This document shows positions 18,292 through 26,957 of a DNA stretch of 64,000 nucleotides, piece after piece. The stretch's first letter is position 1. The number at the start of each line of letters is the position of its first letter. The stretch is from CAWEYO01 sp963813315 (GTDB lineage: Bacteria; Pseudomonadota; Alphaproteobacteria; Rhizobiales; Rhizobiaceae), in the NCBI GenBank assembly GCA_963813315.1, contig CAWEYO010000015.1, positions 1 to 64,000 on the forward strand, read 5' to 3'. A program made the translations under genes and the position numbers. The notes beneath the pieces are model-generated. The model was given only the letters and a program-made list of their open reading frames with translations. It ran no database searches and was not told the DNA's origin.

Positions 18292-19854
18292 TTACGATGC
18301 CTGTGAGGTCACCTCGAACCGGCGTATGCCCATTGCGGCGGCGAGAAGTTTGAGGCGCGCGGCTACAACCTCGCTGTCAGGGGCACGGGCGGCTGTGCTG
18401 ACTTCCAAGCGCAGATAATCGGGCTCGATGCTGAGACGCGATCTTGCGAGCACGTCGGGTACGCTGCCCGACAGTCGATAGGCGAGAAGGATTGCACGGC
18501 CAAGAATTTGTGCGCGCCGGCGCGTTGCCGGACTCAGTAATTCGATGGCTGGAGAAAGCCAGCGAGCATCAGGCTTGCCGGCATAGCGGGCATGGATGGA
18601 AGCAGCGATGAACACGCGCTCGGCATGATCCAATCCAATGAAGGGCAGCCGCAGCAGGCGGCGGAAACTTTCTTCGGCCCTGAGATCAGGATCGTCGCGC
18701 CAGACGATGTCAGACAATGCACAGACGGCAATCCGCAATCGGGTCTCAGCAGGCGTTTCCCCCGGAAACAGTGTGGCGGTCCAAGGAACCAGAGCCGGGG
18801 CAAATTGCGGCACGCGTGCGTGCGGCAGTCCAATCAGCCGAGCCCCTTCGACGATCGGGTCGAGGTATCGCTCGGCCTCGGTCAATTGCGAATAGAGCCA
18901 GCCTTCTCGCAAACCAAGGGCTGAAAAAACGACACGTTCAGGTTGGAGCCGCTTCAATAGGCGGTCAAGCACCAGTGCTGCGGCGGCCGTCGTGCGGACC
19001 CGCCGCTCGGACATGCCGGGAAGTGCCGAGAGCTTGGCGGTAGGCAGCCGCACGAGATATTTGGCAAAGTCCCTAATCGCCCGGGTATTGCAGGTATAGC
19101 CGTGCACCACCGGCACTGGAACCTTCTCCATCGCCATATGCACTTTTGCCAGAGTCCGCCAACCACCGCCCACGGTGTAGAGGACCGGCATTCCAAGCGA
19201 TGGTCGCAGGGTGTCCTGCAGCAATTTGTCAATCTGCCGCTTGGCCTCGGAAACGCCGCTCTTCAGCAGCGCTTCAACTGGCAGCGCTCCTAGCGGCAGG
19301 CTTGTCCAGTGTTCGCCCACATGGTCGTCGAGGGCCTCGGCGATCTCGAGGCTGCCGCCTCCCATATCGCCAACCAGACCGACAGGGCGGAAAAAACCCG
19401 AAACCACGCCAAGTGCTGAATAGCGCGCCTCCTCCATTCCTTGCAGAATGCGCACCGCCAGCCCCGATGCATCCCTTATCGCTAGCGCCAATTCCGACCC
19501 ATTGCTGGCCCGCCGGATGGCCTCGGTGGCCGTCACGTCGATGCGGGCAACGCCCATGGCATCGGCGATTGCGCGAAACCTGCGTAGGGCCTCGACGGTG
19601 CGGCGGAACCCATCCGCTGAGATTGCACCGGTCTCAGCCAAGGCATCACCGAGACGGCACAACGACTTCTCGATGTAACGAGGCAGCGGTGCACGGCCGA
19701 GCTGGTCATAGACGACCATACGCACTGAATTGGAGCCGATGTCGACAATGGCATAATGCGGCTTGCCAACGCTGCCCGCCAAGCCTGCATCAAGACTGAG
19801 CGGGCGCACCATCAGTTTGCGTGCAGTCTTGTCAGGAGCAGACATGGCAACCAT
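18292..19854 (-). CDS. Ppx/GppA family exopolyphosphatase/guanosine pentaphosphatase
   Basis: A 520-residue protein of normal length for the rhizobial Ppx type. The actin/Hsp70-like ATPase fold motifs are present: YAIVDIGSNSVRMVVYD (phosphate 1), ATEAIRRASNGSEL, the catalytic-Glu region QGMEEARYSALGV, and LVGDMGGGSLEIAE (phosphate 2). A helical HD-like C-terminal half follows (RRLLRLPFIGLDHAERVFIA). The enzyme releases orthophosphate from polyphosphate or converts pppGpp to ppGpp. In rhizobia ppx usually follows ppk, but no ppk is here, so this copy is solitary. Met at 19854 or 19845 can both start it. Unusually for this region, it is fully intact. Confidence 0.93.
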   Translation of the reverse strand: MVAMSAPDKTARKLMVRPLSLDAGLAGSVGKPHYAIVDIGSNSVRMVVYDQLGRAPLPRYIEKSLCRLGDALAETGAISADGFRRTVEALRRFRAIADAMGVARIDVTATEAIRRASNGSELALAIRDASGLAVRILQGMEEARYSALGVVSGFFRPVGLVGDMGGGSLEIAEALDDHVGEHWTSLPLGALPVEALLKSGVSEAKRQIDKLLQDTLRPSLGMPVLYTVGGGWRTLAKVHMAMEKVPVPVVHGYTCNTRAIRDFAKYLVRLPTAKLSALPGMSERRVRTTAAAALVLDRLLKRLQPERVVFSALGLREGWLYSQLTEAERYLDPIVEGARLIGLPHARVPQFAPALVPWTATLFPGETPAETRLRIAVCALSDIVWRDDPDLRAEESFRRLLRLPFIGLDHAERVFIAASIHARYAGKPDARWLSPAIELLSPATRRRAQILGRAILLAYRLSGSVPDVLARSRLSIEPDYLRLEVSTAARAPDSEVVAARLKLLAAAMGIRRFEVTSQAS

Positions 19855-20231
19855 GAAAAGTCGAAAGTCTCATCAACCGCCTCGAAGCAGGCTAGGCGTA
19901 CCCCCGAAAACAGGCAAGGCCGGCGGCGAAGCGCCAGTAGCGCCAACGGGACAGCCCAAGAGATCGGGGACAATGTTGGTCGCAAGGTCGGATCATTGCA
20001 ATCGCGCCTGGCACAATTAGCAAGCACGAGGCAATTGATGAGCTGCGGAACTGGATCTTTGAGTTTGATGCCCACGCTGCGAAGCCGAGCGGCGGTTTGA
20101 CCTAGCTACCGCTTGGCGCCGTTATCTGACATCCGGCCGAAGGTGCCGTATGCCAGCCTCGCGCCAAGAGCGGACGCTTGTTGGCGGCGAACTGGACGTC
20201 TTTACAGCGGCCGAGAGCGGACAGACGGCTT
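19855..20231. other. Intergenic, no convincing gene
   Basis: About 380 bases between the Ppx/GppA start and the 3' end of the YCII gene. Short overlapping frames exist on the plus strand, but none has a recognisable domain or a good ribosome-binding site. Confidence 0.5.
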
Positions 20232-20259
20232 CTGGAATCAGCGAGCGATTAGCGGACGT

Positions 20260-20613
20260 TCAAGTCGGCGCAGGGCCGGTGAGGAAGGGCATGATGTCCA
20301 CGCCGTCCCCTGGGAAGACCGAGAAATGCGGGTGGTTCTCGAAGAGGCGAGCGGCAGCCTCTATAGTCTCGGCCTCAACGACGATGTAGCCGCAGAAGGG
20401 ATTTACGGCTTCGGCGATGCCGGCCTTGGTCACGCGCGTCGTCTTGCCGACCATGCCGCCCCGATCGGGGAACGATGCGGCGTTCCTCTCCTCCCAATCC
20501 GCCCACTGCTTTAGCCCGACGGCGTCGATCGCATTCTGCTCGGCCTTCGGCAGGCTGCGAAAATGGGCGAGCTCTTCGGGCTTCATGGTGTAGACGGCGA
20601 GAAATCGGGGCAT
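20260..20613 (-). CDS. YCII-related domain protein
   Basis: About 117 residues from the Met of MPRFLAVYTMKPEELAHF. The ferredoxin-like YCII fold is suggested by the beta-strand AVYTM, helix EELAHFRSLPKAEQ, GYIVVEAETIEAAARLFENH and the end PGDGVDIMPFLTGPAP. Such proteins (PF03795) are small cytosolic dimers of mostly unknown function, sometimes linked to ECF sigma factors. The upstream extension from 20646 is rich in Arg/His and probably not translated. No operon partner is seen. Confidence 0.75.
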   Translation of the reverse strand: MPRFLAVYTMKPEELAHFRSLPKAEQNAIDAVGLKQWADWEERNAASFPDRGGMVGKTTRVTKAGIAEAVNPFCGYIVVEAETIEAAARLFENHPHFSVFPGDGVDIMPFLTGPAPT

Positions 20614-20649
20614 GCGGCACGCTCTTTGGTGCTGGCGGAAAGGCATGTG

Positions 20650-21170
20650 AGCCTAAGCTCCCGGGCCGCTGAAGTCACTCCGCATTCCCGTCCGCTAAGT
20701 GCACCGCCTCTCTACGTCAGATCAAGAAGCCTGCTTCTTGCGCAGAGCGCCCTCAAGGCGGGATTGCCCGGCGGCCGCTTACGAGATGTATGTGGCCATC
20801 GCAATGACTGACATTGGGCGCAAAGCTGATATTCACCCGCTTCCAACGGCAGCGTCGATTGGCACTAACGACAATGCTCTAAGACACTCCTTGTTGGATG
20901 CCGCAAACGGTAACCGCGTGGTGCAGGATGTGGTGCACTATGGCGAAGACGAGATCGACGGTGATGTTGACCTGGGCGTCGGTGACGCCTTCAGCAAGAC
21001 CGATCAGTGAGACATGAGCTCGCAAGATCTCTGCGCATAGGCTATTGGCGGGCCGGCTGAAAGAGCTCCACGAGGTTCCCGGAAGGGGTCGACCACTAGA
21101 ATTTGCGAGCCAGTGCTACAACAGACCCATCCAGCAGGCCGTTCAAGTCCTATCGGGGTCGGAAGCCGAG
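20650..21170. other. Gene-poor stretch
   Basis: About 520 bases without a convincing gene. A minus-strand peptide (SLIGLAEGVTDAQVNITVDL) near 20900-21010 has coding-like character but stops quickly and has no recognisable family. It may be a remnant. Confidence 0.4.
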
Positions 21171-21199
21171 CTATAGTCGTGCGATGTTCGAGACGGTGA

Positions 21200-21560
21200 C
21201 CGGGGATGCTTGATCAGGACAACGGGGCCTCGGCCATCGCGGCGGCCGCCGGGATACCTTCGAGCGAGTGGCGCGAGATTGCCGTGAGAAAATCGAACGC
21301 AGTGTGTGTGTGTCGGTGATGTGCATGCCCTGCGTAACGCACCAATCGAACACGGAGCTGGGCAAGCGTTCGGCGGCCACCAGAGCCTCGGTGCCATTGC
21401 GATCGCCGGCCTTGAACAGCGCGACCAGTTGCTGCGCCGTTCCCGGCCGCGTCTGCATCAGCGTCATGTCGAGGCCCCAATAGGTGGCCGGAAGCGCAAT
21501 GACATGCTTGATCCGGGGCTCGAAAGCCGCGGCACGCATCCACAAACATACCTCAAACCG
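21200..21560 (-). pseudogene. Alpha/beta hydrolase fragment broken at a dinucleotide repeat
   Basis: The frame RIKHVIALPATYWGLDMTLM, LVALFKAGDRNGTEALVAAE and FDWCVTQGMHITDTHT resembles the mid-region of FrsA/prolyl-oligopeptidase-like hydrolases. At the ACACAC run (about 21300-21314) the frame changes, and the homologous continuation AFDFLTAISRHSLEGI is read in the next frame. The nucleophile region and both protein ends are missing, so this is an internal fragment. The dinucleotide tract is the probable slippage site. Confidence 0.6.
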
Positions 21561-21863
21561 TTAGAACCGCGTAGCGAATTTCTGTTGTAGCCTCGCGGCC
21601 TTGCGTCTTTTCGCATTGTGCGTGTTGAGAATTATCATTGTGGTAGTGGCATCGGTTTCGCCGAGCCCAGTCATGGGTCGGCTTCCCATCTCTGCCGGTG
21701 CCCCGGTGAAGACATGATAGATCGTCCATGATCCGTCCGGCTCGATGCGCCGGCCATAATGATGGTTCATGTTGCTACGATCCAAAGCCCCGCCTTCATT
21801 TTCCCAGACGCCGATGTCAACAGCATCGCGGTTCTCGCGGCATCTGTGGCTGTTGTCATTCAT
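21561..21863 (-). CDS. Small conserved rhizobial hypothetical protein
   Basis: 100 residues from the Met of MNDNSHRCRENRDAVDIGVW. It contains YGRRIEPDGSWTIYHVFTGA followed by PAEMG, LGETDATTTMIILNTHNAKR and a basic tail. I recognise this short pattern as recurrent in Mesorhizobium genomes, but no function is known. It has no membrane segment or signal peptide. A longer frame reaching 22004 exists, but the part before this Met overlaps the next small gene and looks non-coding. Confidence 0.55.
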   Translation of the reverse strand: MNDNSHRCRENRDAVDIGVWENEGGALDRSNMNHHYGRRIEPDGSWTIYHVFTGAPAEMGSRPMTGLGETDATTTMIILNTHNAKRRKAARLQQKFATRF

Positions 21864-21954
21864 GGCGGCGACCCTTTTGGATGAGAAAGTCGAAGCCCGC
21901 GCTCTGAAGCGCGACTCCGGATTGAGGCTGTCAGCTGCGATCGGCGTCCGGATT

Positions 21955-22077
21955 TTACCAGGTGATGCCGAAGAGCGTCGAATAGATGATAATGCCGACG
22001 GCAATCGTGACGGACGCTCTTACGAACAAACTCTTGTAGTCGTAAAGGTAAAATTGAGCCGGAACATGAGTTTTCAT
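21955..22077 (-). CDS. 40-residue single-helix membrane protein (copy 1)
   Basis: Starts MKTHVPAQFYLYDYKSL and is followed by one hydrophobic helix (ASVTIAVGIIIYSTLFGITW) at the C-terminus. The ribosome-binding site is AAAGGAGGC. A clear homologue lies at 29902-30021 with the same plan (MKNYIPPPIYWHDLRG, then a helix ending FFGLW). Both share upstream sequence containing TTTCCGTG, then an AT-rich stretch, then ACA/CAAGGAGGC. Residues shared include MK, a Pro at position 6, Tyr10, Asp13 and the Ile-rich helix. Function unknown. The duplication and conserved leader support a real gene. Confidence 0.7.
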   Translation of the reverse strand: MKTHVPAQFYLYDYKSLFVRASVTIAVGIIIYSTLFGITW

Positions 22078-22396
22078 GGCGGCCTCCTTTGTTTTGTTTA
22101 TTATATCGGCCAGAAAATTACCATAACACGGAAAGGGCATCAAAGCTGAATTATTTTAGACATTCCTGATCGGCATCATAGCGTCCAAGACGTCGCACTC
22201 AACAGAGTGAGATTCTCTTTCATCGTTGCAATTAAACCGCAATTGGCGCATACTGTTCGTGTATCGTTCTTTTGGCCAAGCTTGGCTATCGCGGCGTCAG
22301 AGGCTCTCGACCCGCCAACTCCCCCAAATCCTCGATTTTGAAAGGGCTGCGTCGCTTTGCGAGCGCAATGATCCGCCCTTTCCAGGGATATGAAAA

Positions 22397-22690
22397 ATGA
22401 CCACGCGCACAAAGCACACGACCGTGAGATTCACGGCACCATTCTCGCTGAGCGGGGTCGATGAGATTCAGCCACCGGGCGACTATGCCATCGCCGAGGA
22501 CGAGGAACTGATCGACGGGCTTTCCTGGCTCGCCTATCGGCGCGTCACGACATTCATTCACCTTCCAGCCATTTCCTCGACCGGCCGTCTCAAAAGCCAG
22601 CTTGTAGGTATCGACCATTCCGAACTCGAAGGCGCGCTCCGCGAGGATGCGGAACAGGCGCGATGCGAAAACAGGAGGATCCAGCAATGA
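22397..22690 (+). CDS. Small hypothetical protein, first of a coupled group
   Basis: 97 residues (MTTRTKHTTVRFTAPFSLSG). The pattern FSLSGVDEIQPPGDYAIAED followed by EELIDGLSWLAYRR is one I associate with a widespread small rhizobial protein of unknown function. Its stop overlaps the ATG of the next gene (ATGA), indicating translational coupling. No membrane segment is present. Confidence 0.6.
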   Translation: MTTRTKHTTVRFTAPFSLSGVDEIQPPGDYAIAEDEELIDGLSWLAYRRVTTFIHLPAISSTGRLKSQLVGIDHSELEGALREDAEQARCENRRIQQ

Positions 22691-23106
22691 ACGTTCATCG
22701 CTTCGCCATTGGGCAGTCGGTCAGACTGAAGGGGACAATCGCTATGTCGCTCCAGACCAGCGACATGTTCAGGATCACCGGCAGAATGCCTGCAAGGGAC
22801 TGGTCGCCTCAATATCGGATCAGCAACGACGAGGGACGCCACGAGCGCGTTGCGGAGGAAAACAATCTCGAAGAGATCACTGTTGCTTCCTCTCCAAGCC
22901 CCTTGTTGGCTCGAAGCGAAAGCAGCAGCCCGAAATGGCCCAACAGACAGGAAAACTTTCATGCTCGCGTTCGAGAACAACAATTGGACGTCGACCGATA
23001 CGGCATGCGGTCGAAGTTGCTTCGAGGCGCATCTGATATTCCAGCTGAGCGGCTGACGGAAATGCAGGCATTCGGGCAGGCCAGCTGCTACTCCCGCCCC
23101 AAATGA
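22687..23106 (+). CDS. Small hypothetical protein
   Basis: Begins MNVHRFAIGQSVRLKG and has a short beta-rich core (MFRITGRMPARDWSPQYRIS, then VAEENNLEEI) suggesting an SH3-like barrel of about 65 residues. The remaining Ser/Arg-rich C-terminus to 23106 looks less coding-like, so the natural product may be shorter. The start overlaps the preceding stop by four bases. Function unknown. Confidence 0.55.
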   Translation: MNVHRFAIGQSVRLKGTIAMSLQTSDMFRITGRMPARDWSPQYRISNDEGRHERVAEENNLEEITVASSPSPLLARSESSSPKWPNRQENFHARVREQQLDVDRYGMRSKLLRGASDIPAERLTEMQAFGQASCYSRPK

Positions 23107-23119
23107 CGGAGGAAAGTGC

Positions 23120-23455
23120 ATGTCATCTTATCCTTATTCCACAAACCGTATTGCCGGGATCATGAACGCCGACGAACTTGCCGAACTTCGGCAGGTGTTC
23201 AATGAAGCCTGTCGTCAGAGCCGCATGGCGCCGAGCGCGGCGCCGGCAAAGTTCATAGCCAGCGGCCTTTTGACCGCGTTTAGGGCTGGCGTCGGCGACA
23301 GGGAACTCCTGCTACGCCTGGTCAGCAACCCGAGCAGCTACCCATGCGGGGCTGCCGAGCGCCCGAAGGAAGCGCTAACTGAGATTGATCTTGATCTCGT
23401 TGACGTCTGCACGAAGCATTCCGTTAAACTGACTCCTGCAACAGGCACACTTTGA
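23120..23455 (+). CDS. Small helical hypothetical protein
   Basis: 111 residues starting MSSYPYSTNRIAGIMNADEL, with GGAGGAAAG upstream. It is helical: ELAELRQVFNEACRQ, then IASGLLTAFRAGVGDRELLL. The plan (short lead, FxxxC helix, then a helix with a Gly and an acidic residue) resembles the small proteins at 26063-26260 and 34902-35057 but is not clearly homologous. Its stop overlaps the ATG of the next micro-gene (TGATG). Confidence 0.6.
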   Translation: MSSYPYSTNRIAGIMNADELAELRQVFNEACRQSRMAPSAAPAKFIASGLLTAFRAGVGDRELLLRLVSNPSSYPCGAAERPKEALTEIDLDLVDVCTKHSVKLTPATGTL

Positions 23456-23568
23456 TGAAATATCTTGCATTTCTGACGACGGACAATATCGAATGGATTC
23501 TCATTCTCACGCTGGCCGGAACAGTTGGCACTTTGCTCTACTTGGCGCTTACAAGCATCACGTGGTAA
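23455..23568 (+). CDS. 37-residue single-helix membrane peptide
   Basis: The frame starts within TGATG at the stop of the preceding gene and encodes MKYLAFLTTDNIEWI followed by a hydrophobic helix (LILTLAGTVGTLLYLALTSI) and a final TW. The overlap predicts coupled translation. The terminal Trp and size recall the two 40-residue peptides at 21955 and 29902, though sequence similarity is weak. Function unknown. Confidence 0.55.
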   Translation: MKYLAFLTTDNIEWILILTLAGTVGTLLYLALTSITW

Positions 23569-23943
23569 GGGCGAGGCGTCGAATCGCCGCTCGAGGCGCC
23601 GCACAGGCGAGATAGACGTTCGCGCCAGCGCGGCGACCAGAAATTAACCAAAGACTTGCTGAGCGGCGTCGAAAGACCACTGCGGGTGTGGCAATAAAAA
23701 TCACCTCTCCGATTGTTCGAGCGGATGAGCCGTGAAAGCACCCGCCGCATGTGGCGCAAACAGTTCGTGATGCTGCTTTCAACGTGTTCTGCCAGTATCT
23801 CATTGCTGGTTTCGGCCAGTGCCAAGCAACACGCCAAGAACGGCGCGCGGCGAGGCCTTTCGGCAAGGCTAATCCGACAGAGTACCGCCTGGAGAGCGCG
23901 GCCGTGTCCCTCTCATTGAAGCGCGCAAGATCGATGATCTGTG
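23569..23943. other. Intergenic, no convincing gene
   Basis: 375 bases. Overlapping frames exist on both strands, but none shows domain similarity or a good ribosome-binding site. Confidence 0.5.
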
Positions 23944-24147
23944 CTATTTGATATGAATTACATTGGGCAGGAAAAGCGCGATCTTCTTGGCTTGTCGGGT
24001 GGTGTGTCCTGAGACAGAACTAACATCGGTAGTTACGATGTGGCCACGCTTAGTCAATTCGCCGGCTAGTTCCTCAAGGGGCCGTTCATCCTCGATATCA
24101 ACGTAGGGCCGATCATCAGCGGCGGTCAAAACGCTATATTTTGGCAT
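23944..24147 (-). CDS. Small hypothetical protein
   Basis: 67 residues from the Met of MPKYSVLTAADDRPYVDIED. It has an alternating beta/alpha pattern (ERPLEELAGELTKRGHIVTT, KKIALFLPNVIHI). The upstream extension to 24252 is Arg-rich and unlikely to be coding. No recognised family. Confidence 0.45.
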   Translation of the reverse strand: MPKYSVLTAADDRPYVDIEDERPLEELAGELTKRGHIVTTDVSSVSGHTTRQAKKIALFLPNVIHIK

Positions 24148-24249
24148 TTCTCCGACTCTCCAAGTTAGATTGCGCACCAAATAAGTGTTGTTGACGACGT
24201 TCCTGGTCACGCGGTCCGCCCGGCCGTCAGGCAACCAAGCGGCCGAGCG

Positions 24250-24490
24250 CATTCAGTCTAGCGTCGGTTTCATCCAAGTGACCGCCTTCGCCTTGACGCG
24301 CAGTCCGGTCAGCGAGATGGCCGGAATCTCTAGACCACCTGACCGCTTCGGTCTCGAGCCGCCCTGAAGTCGGCGTCGGTCTTTTCCTCGAGTTTCGGCG
24401 ATCGCCTTTTCCGCATTCCCAAAGCCGATCCAGTTCGTCGCCAAGACGCAAGAGTTCGGCTTCGCCCGTGGTATTGGCTGGGTTGGTCAT
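24250..24490 (-). pseudogene. Small rhizobial hypothetical protein, frameshifted
   Basis: The first frame gives MTNPANTTGEAELLRLGDEL then DRLW. After a one-base change near 24415 the next frame gives NAEKAIAETRGK and ends IPAISLTGLRVKAKAVTW. This matches a short family in rhizobia with a coiled N-terminus and a final TLxGLxVKAxA motif, of unknown function. It is probably inactive. Confidence 0.5.
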
Positions 24491-24509
24491 GGCGACTCCC
24501 TCCACGGTT

Positions 24510-25037
24510 CACTCGTGACTTCGCCCGGCCCGATGTTGCGAGCATCGGGCCGGGCTCATTGATCCTACGCTGACCTTCTTGACAGCGCATCAGAAAGGGA
24601 GGGAGCCTGCGGGTTCATCCTTCTTTTGTTTTTGTTATTCTTGCTACAGAACCCTATGCGCTTTCCCGTTAACAAGCGCTGGCCAAACACGCACGGCACT
24701 CGGTCGGTTCGAACAAGGGGTCTACTTTTGTCGTGGTATCGGTCGGGACGCCTTTTGCTACTCGCTTGAGAAGCGGCCAGACGGCATCGTCGGCGCGACG
24801 AGGTCGGAGAGAAGGTGCGCTGGTAGGGAGTGGCGGCAAGAGCCGCAGGATGCCAGCCGCTGCCGTACTCATCGGCGGACACAACGACTGGCGGAACCGG
24901 CTCATGGCCGGAACATGTACTCTATATATAGGGCTGCTTGCCTTCGGGCGCGACTCAGGAATATAGACAGCTTCAGGCAACAGAAGATTAGTATCGCCCG
25001 GCCGACTAGTTGCCCGGCCGGGCAAACCCACTGAATA
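24510..25037. other. Gene-poor stretch
   Basis: About 530 bases with only low-complexity, Arg/Ser-rich frames on either strand and no domain that I recognise. Nothing supported. Confidence 0.5.
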
Positions 25038-25340
25038 CTAGTGCTTTGTAGCGTGAATAATTATAGATCCCACGGAAACCTTTGGCGCATCCACGCTAAT
25101 GTTTGCTGCATTTTTCGAGATCCACTCCTTCGCAACGCGGACACTCTCTTCGGTGCCGGCCTTGTCCTGGCACACGGTCATCGATAGGCCACCGTCGCTC
25201 TCACTACTGCGGGCTAGAGTGTAACTTTCAAATCCTTTGACTGAGCGCATAAGCTTTTCAACGTCTGTCTTACGCTTCTCCAGCAATGAAAACAGCTCTT
25301 TCGAGCCCTTACCTGTATAAGTTCTTACAACGACGTCCAT
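25038..25340 (-). CDS. Small dimeric-barrel-like protein (antibiotic biosynthesis monooxygenase-like)
   Basis: 100 residues: MDVVVRTYTGKGSKELFSLL, then VEKLMRSVKGFESYTLARSS, SMTVCQDKAGTEESVRVAKE and a final strand SVGSIIIHATK. The strand-helix-strand-strand-helix plan with a GFxxYxL turn fits the dimeric alpha/beta barrel (ABM-like) fold, which is used by small haem or cofactor-free oxygenases and by many proteins of unknown function. No His or Trp catalytic set is obvious. It stands alone. Confidence 0.55.
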   Translation of the reverse strand: MDVVVRTYTGKGSKELFSLLEKRKTDVEKLMRSVKGFESYTLARSSESDGGLSMTVCQDKAGTEESVRVAKEWISKNAANISVDAPKVSVGSIIIHATKH

Positions 25341-25598
25341 AATGGATTTCCAATTCTGAGAATGCGTTCATCACCTGAACGCTTATTCTGGAGAGCATCG
25401 ATCCGAACCAACGGCTCCGGTCCTGCTGACCAATATTCCTTATACCAATATTCCTGATATGGTGCGCCCATCGATCGAATACAATGTAATAATACTTAAA
25501 CCCAGAAGCGCACACGAACGCCCGGGGTTCGTCGGGCAATGCTGGTTTAGCTTCCTCCCTTTACCGGGAAGCACGTGAGGTCGGGGGACATTGCAGCA

Positions 25599-25814
25599 CT
25601 AGGCGGAAATGAGGTGTTCCCATGCGGATAGGAACGCGACATACGCACATGCATTCCTAAGTTCGGGGTCTTTCCGGGCCGTTGCTAGAAATTCCATCCG
25701 CTGCGCGAGCTCGCCTGCATCGGGCATTTCGTTAACAATTCTCATGATTGTGGAATGAACCAGGTGTTCGGCTTCCACACAGTCTCGGGTATAGGATTCT
25801 TCGTTGTGAGCCAT
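25599..25814 (-). CDS. Small helical hypothetical protein
   Basis: 71 residues from the Met of MAHNEESYTRDCVEAEHLVH. It is helical throughout (IMRIVNEMPDAGELAQRMEF, ACAYVAFLSAWEHLISA) with no membrane segment. The stretch before this Met (from 25856) is probably untranslated. No family recognised. Confidence 0.5.
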   Translation of the reverse strand: MAHNEESYTRDCVEAEHLVHSTIMRIVNEMPDAGELAQRMEFLATARKDPELRNACAYVAFLSAWEHLISA

Positions 25815-26062
25815 TTTCCATGCCCCATTTTGCTGAGTTGGGCTAGGCCCGGACAATACTGCAAATCCTGCTGCTGGCCTATGCCGGTGAGTGAAGCCAG
25901 GCGTAACTCGCCGCGCTGCTTCGGGCGACCGGTCGGCTTTGAAGTAACCGTGGCGGATTCTCCTTCGAGGGAGTAGTGTTCAATGGTCGTCCGATCTCTA
26001 ACGGCAAACGGACGCTTGAAAGAGTTGATCACGCTTTCGCCCGAATCGAGGGAGGAAGCAGG

Positions 26063-26260
26063 ATGCGCTTCACTGAAACCGCCAATCCCAAACAATTGGC
26101 CATCATGACGAATGCCTTTGACGAATACTGCCTCGCGCGCAACGTCATCGACGACAATGGCAAGGAAGACGCAGCCAGCATGATCTTCCTGCTTCTTGAA
26201 GGCGGCGCAAGGACTGCCGAGGAAATACGATTAAGGCTTCAGAGACTAGACAACACCTAA
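26063..26260 (+). CDS. Small helical protein, paralogue of the product at 34902-35057
   Basis: 65 residues, MRFTETANPKQLAIMTNAFD then EYCLARNVIDDNGKED and SMIFLLLEGGARTAEEIRLR. A GGGAGGAAG ribosome-binding site fixes this start. It aligns over its whole length with the minus-strand product at 34902-35057 (LAIM, AFD, CLA, then E/F-GGA-T-E-ERL spacing), so the two form a local paralogous pair. Its stop codon overlaps the stop of the convergent gene at 26257. Function unknown. Confidence 0.65.
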   Translation: MRFTETANPKQLAIMTNAFDEYCLARNVIDDNGKEDAASMIFLLLEGGARTAEEIRLRLQRLDNT

Positions 26261-26424
26261 TCCAGCACCTCGAAGAGCGGCTTTCGCGGCATTCGCACCG
26301 CCTTCCGCTTCGCGACGAGGCTCAGGCGGTCGCCGCGCCAGCGGGTCTTGGGACGCCAGTAGAACCGCTTGCGCCAGGGGATCATAGCTTCGGCCCGGAT
26401 CGGTCGCTTCGACTTGGCTGACAT
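26257..26424 (-). CDS. 55-residue basic hypothetical protein
   Basis: Encodes MSAKSKRPIRAEAMIPWRKR followed by FYWRPKTRWRGDRLSL and a basic tail ending FEVLD. It is strongly Arg/Lys/Trp rich, which suggests nucleic acid or membrane-surface binding, but no family is recognised. The gene starts 11 bases beyond the 3' end of the upstream small membrane-protein gene, so they may be co-transcribed. Confidence 0.45.
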   Translation of the reverse strand: MSAKSKRPIRAEAMIPWRKRFYWRPKTRWRGDRLSLVAKRKAVRMPRKPLFEVLD

Positions 26425-26434
26425 AGATCAGCCC

Positions 26435-26590
26435 TCAAAACACCGCCATCACCACCACGATCACGGCAAAAACCACGGCGACCAGAACCCATAGCCGGAT
26501 GGCTTCCCGTTGATCCCGATCCACCGCCAGCCGACGGCCGGCTTCCTGCAGGATGGCCAAGCTCTCGGCAGATGCTTTTTTCGGATCCAT
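26435..26590 (-). CDS. 51-residue single-helix membrane protein
   Basis: Starts MDPKKASAESLAILQEAGRR after GGGAGGAAAG, has a cytosolic helix with alternating charge, and ends in one hydrophobic helix (LWVLVAVVFAVIVVVMAVF). It is a typical tail-anchored small protein. A longer frame to 26665 lacks a ribosome-binding site. Function unknown. Confidence 0.6.
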   Translation of the reverse strand: MDPKKASAESLAILQEAGRRLAVDRDQREAIRLWVLVAVVFAVIVVVMAVF

Positions 26591-26741
26591 GATCTTTCCT
26601 CCCAGACCATCGGCAGATTTGATCATTTCCGAAGGTGGCTGGCAATGATCCGTCAGTCGAACCACGGCAGGAAGACGGCGAGCGGCTTCGGCTTGCGGCC
26701 ATGTGTTGACAGAGACGACACGCCGCCGCTAGTCGTGACAC

Positions 26742-26957
26742 ATGAGCCCGAACGAACTCAAGGCACGCCTCGACCACCTCGGGCTCGGCACCAGCAAGGC
26801 AGCCGAGGCACTTGGCGTCTCCCGCTTCACAATCATGAACTGGCTTTATGGGCGGCGGCGCATTCCCGAAATGATTGCGTTTGTGCTCGACGGTCTGGAG
26901 CGGGCGCGCGACAGCGGCAGCCGAGACAAGGAGCGCGGAATGGAAAAACGATCCTGA
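26742..26957 (+). CDS. Small helix-turn-helix DNA-binding protein
   Basis: 71 residues. MSPNELKARLDHLGLGTSKA, AEALGVSRFTIMNWLYGRRR and IPEMIAFVLDGLER form a Cro/C1-type helix-turn-helix, with recognition helix near residues 28-38. Such solitary mini-repressors are common near mobile-element debris. Its target is unknown. Confidence 0.75.
   Translation: MSPNELKARLDHLGLGTSKAAEALGVSRFTIMNWLYGRRRIPEMIAFVLDGLERARDSGSRDKERGMEKRS

Noticed and set aside
22150..22180. EcfG promoter for the 40-residue membrane peptide (minus strand)
   Set aside because: GGAAT-N16-CTTT has two mismatches, and the paralogue at 30021 has nothing comparable. The shared TTTCCGTG leader is a better candidate.
24700..24730. 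tRNA-like GGTTCGAA box
   Set aside because: No cloverleaf can be drawn around it. There are no acceptor or anticodon stems at the right distances.
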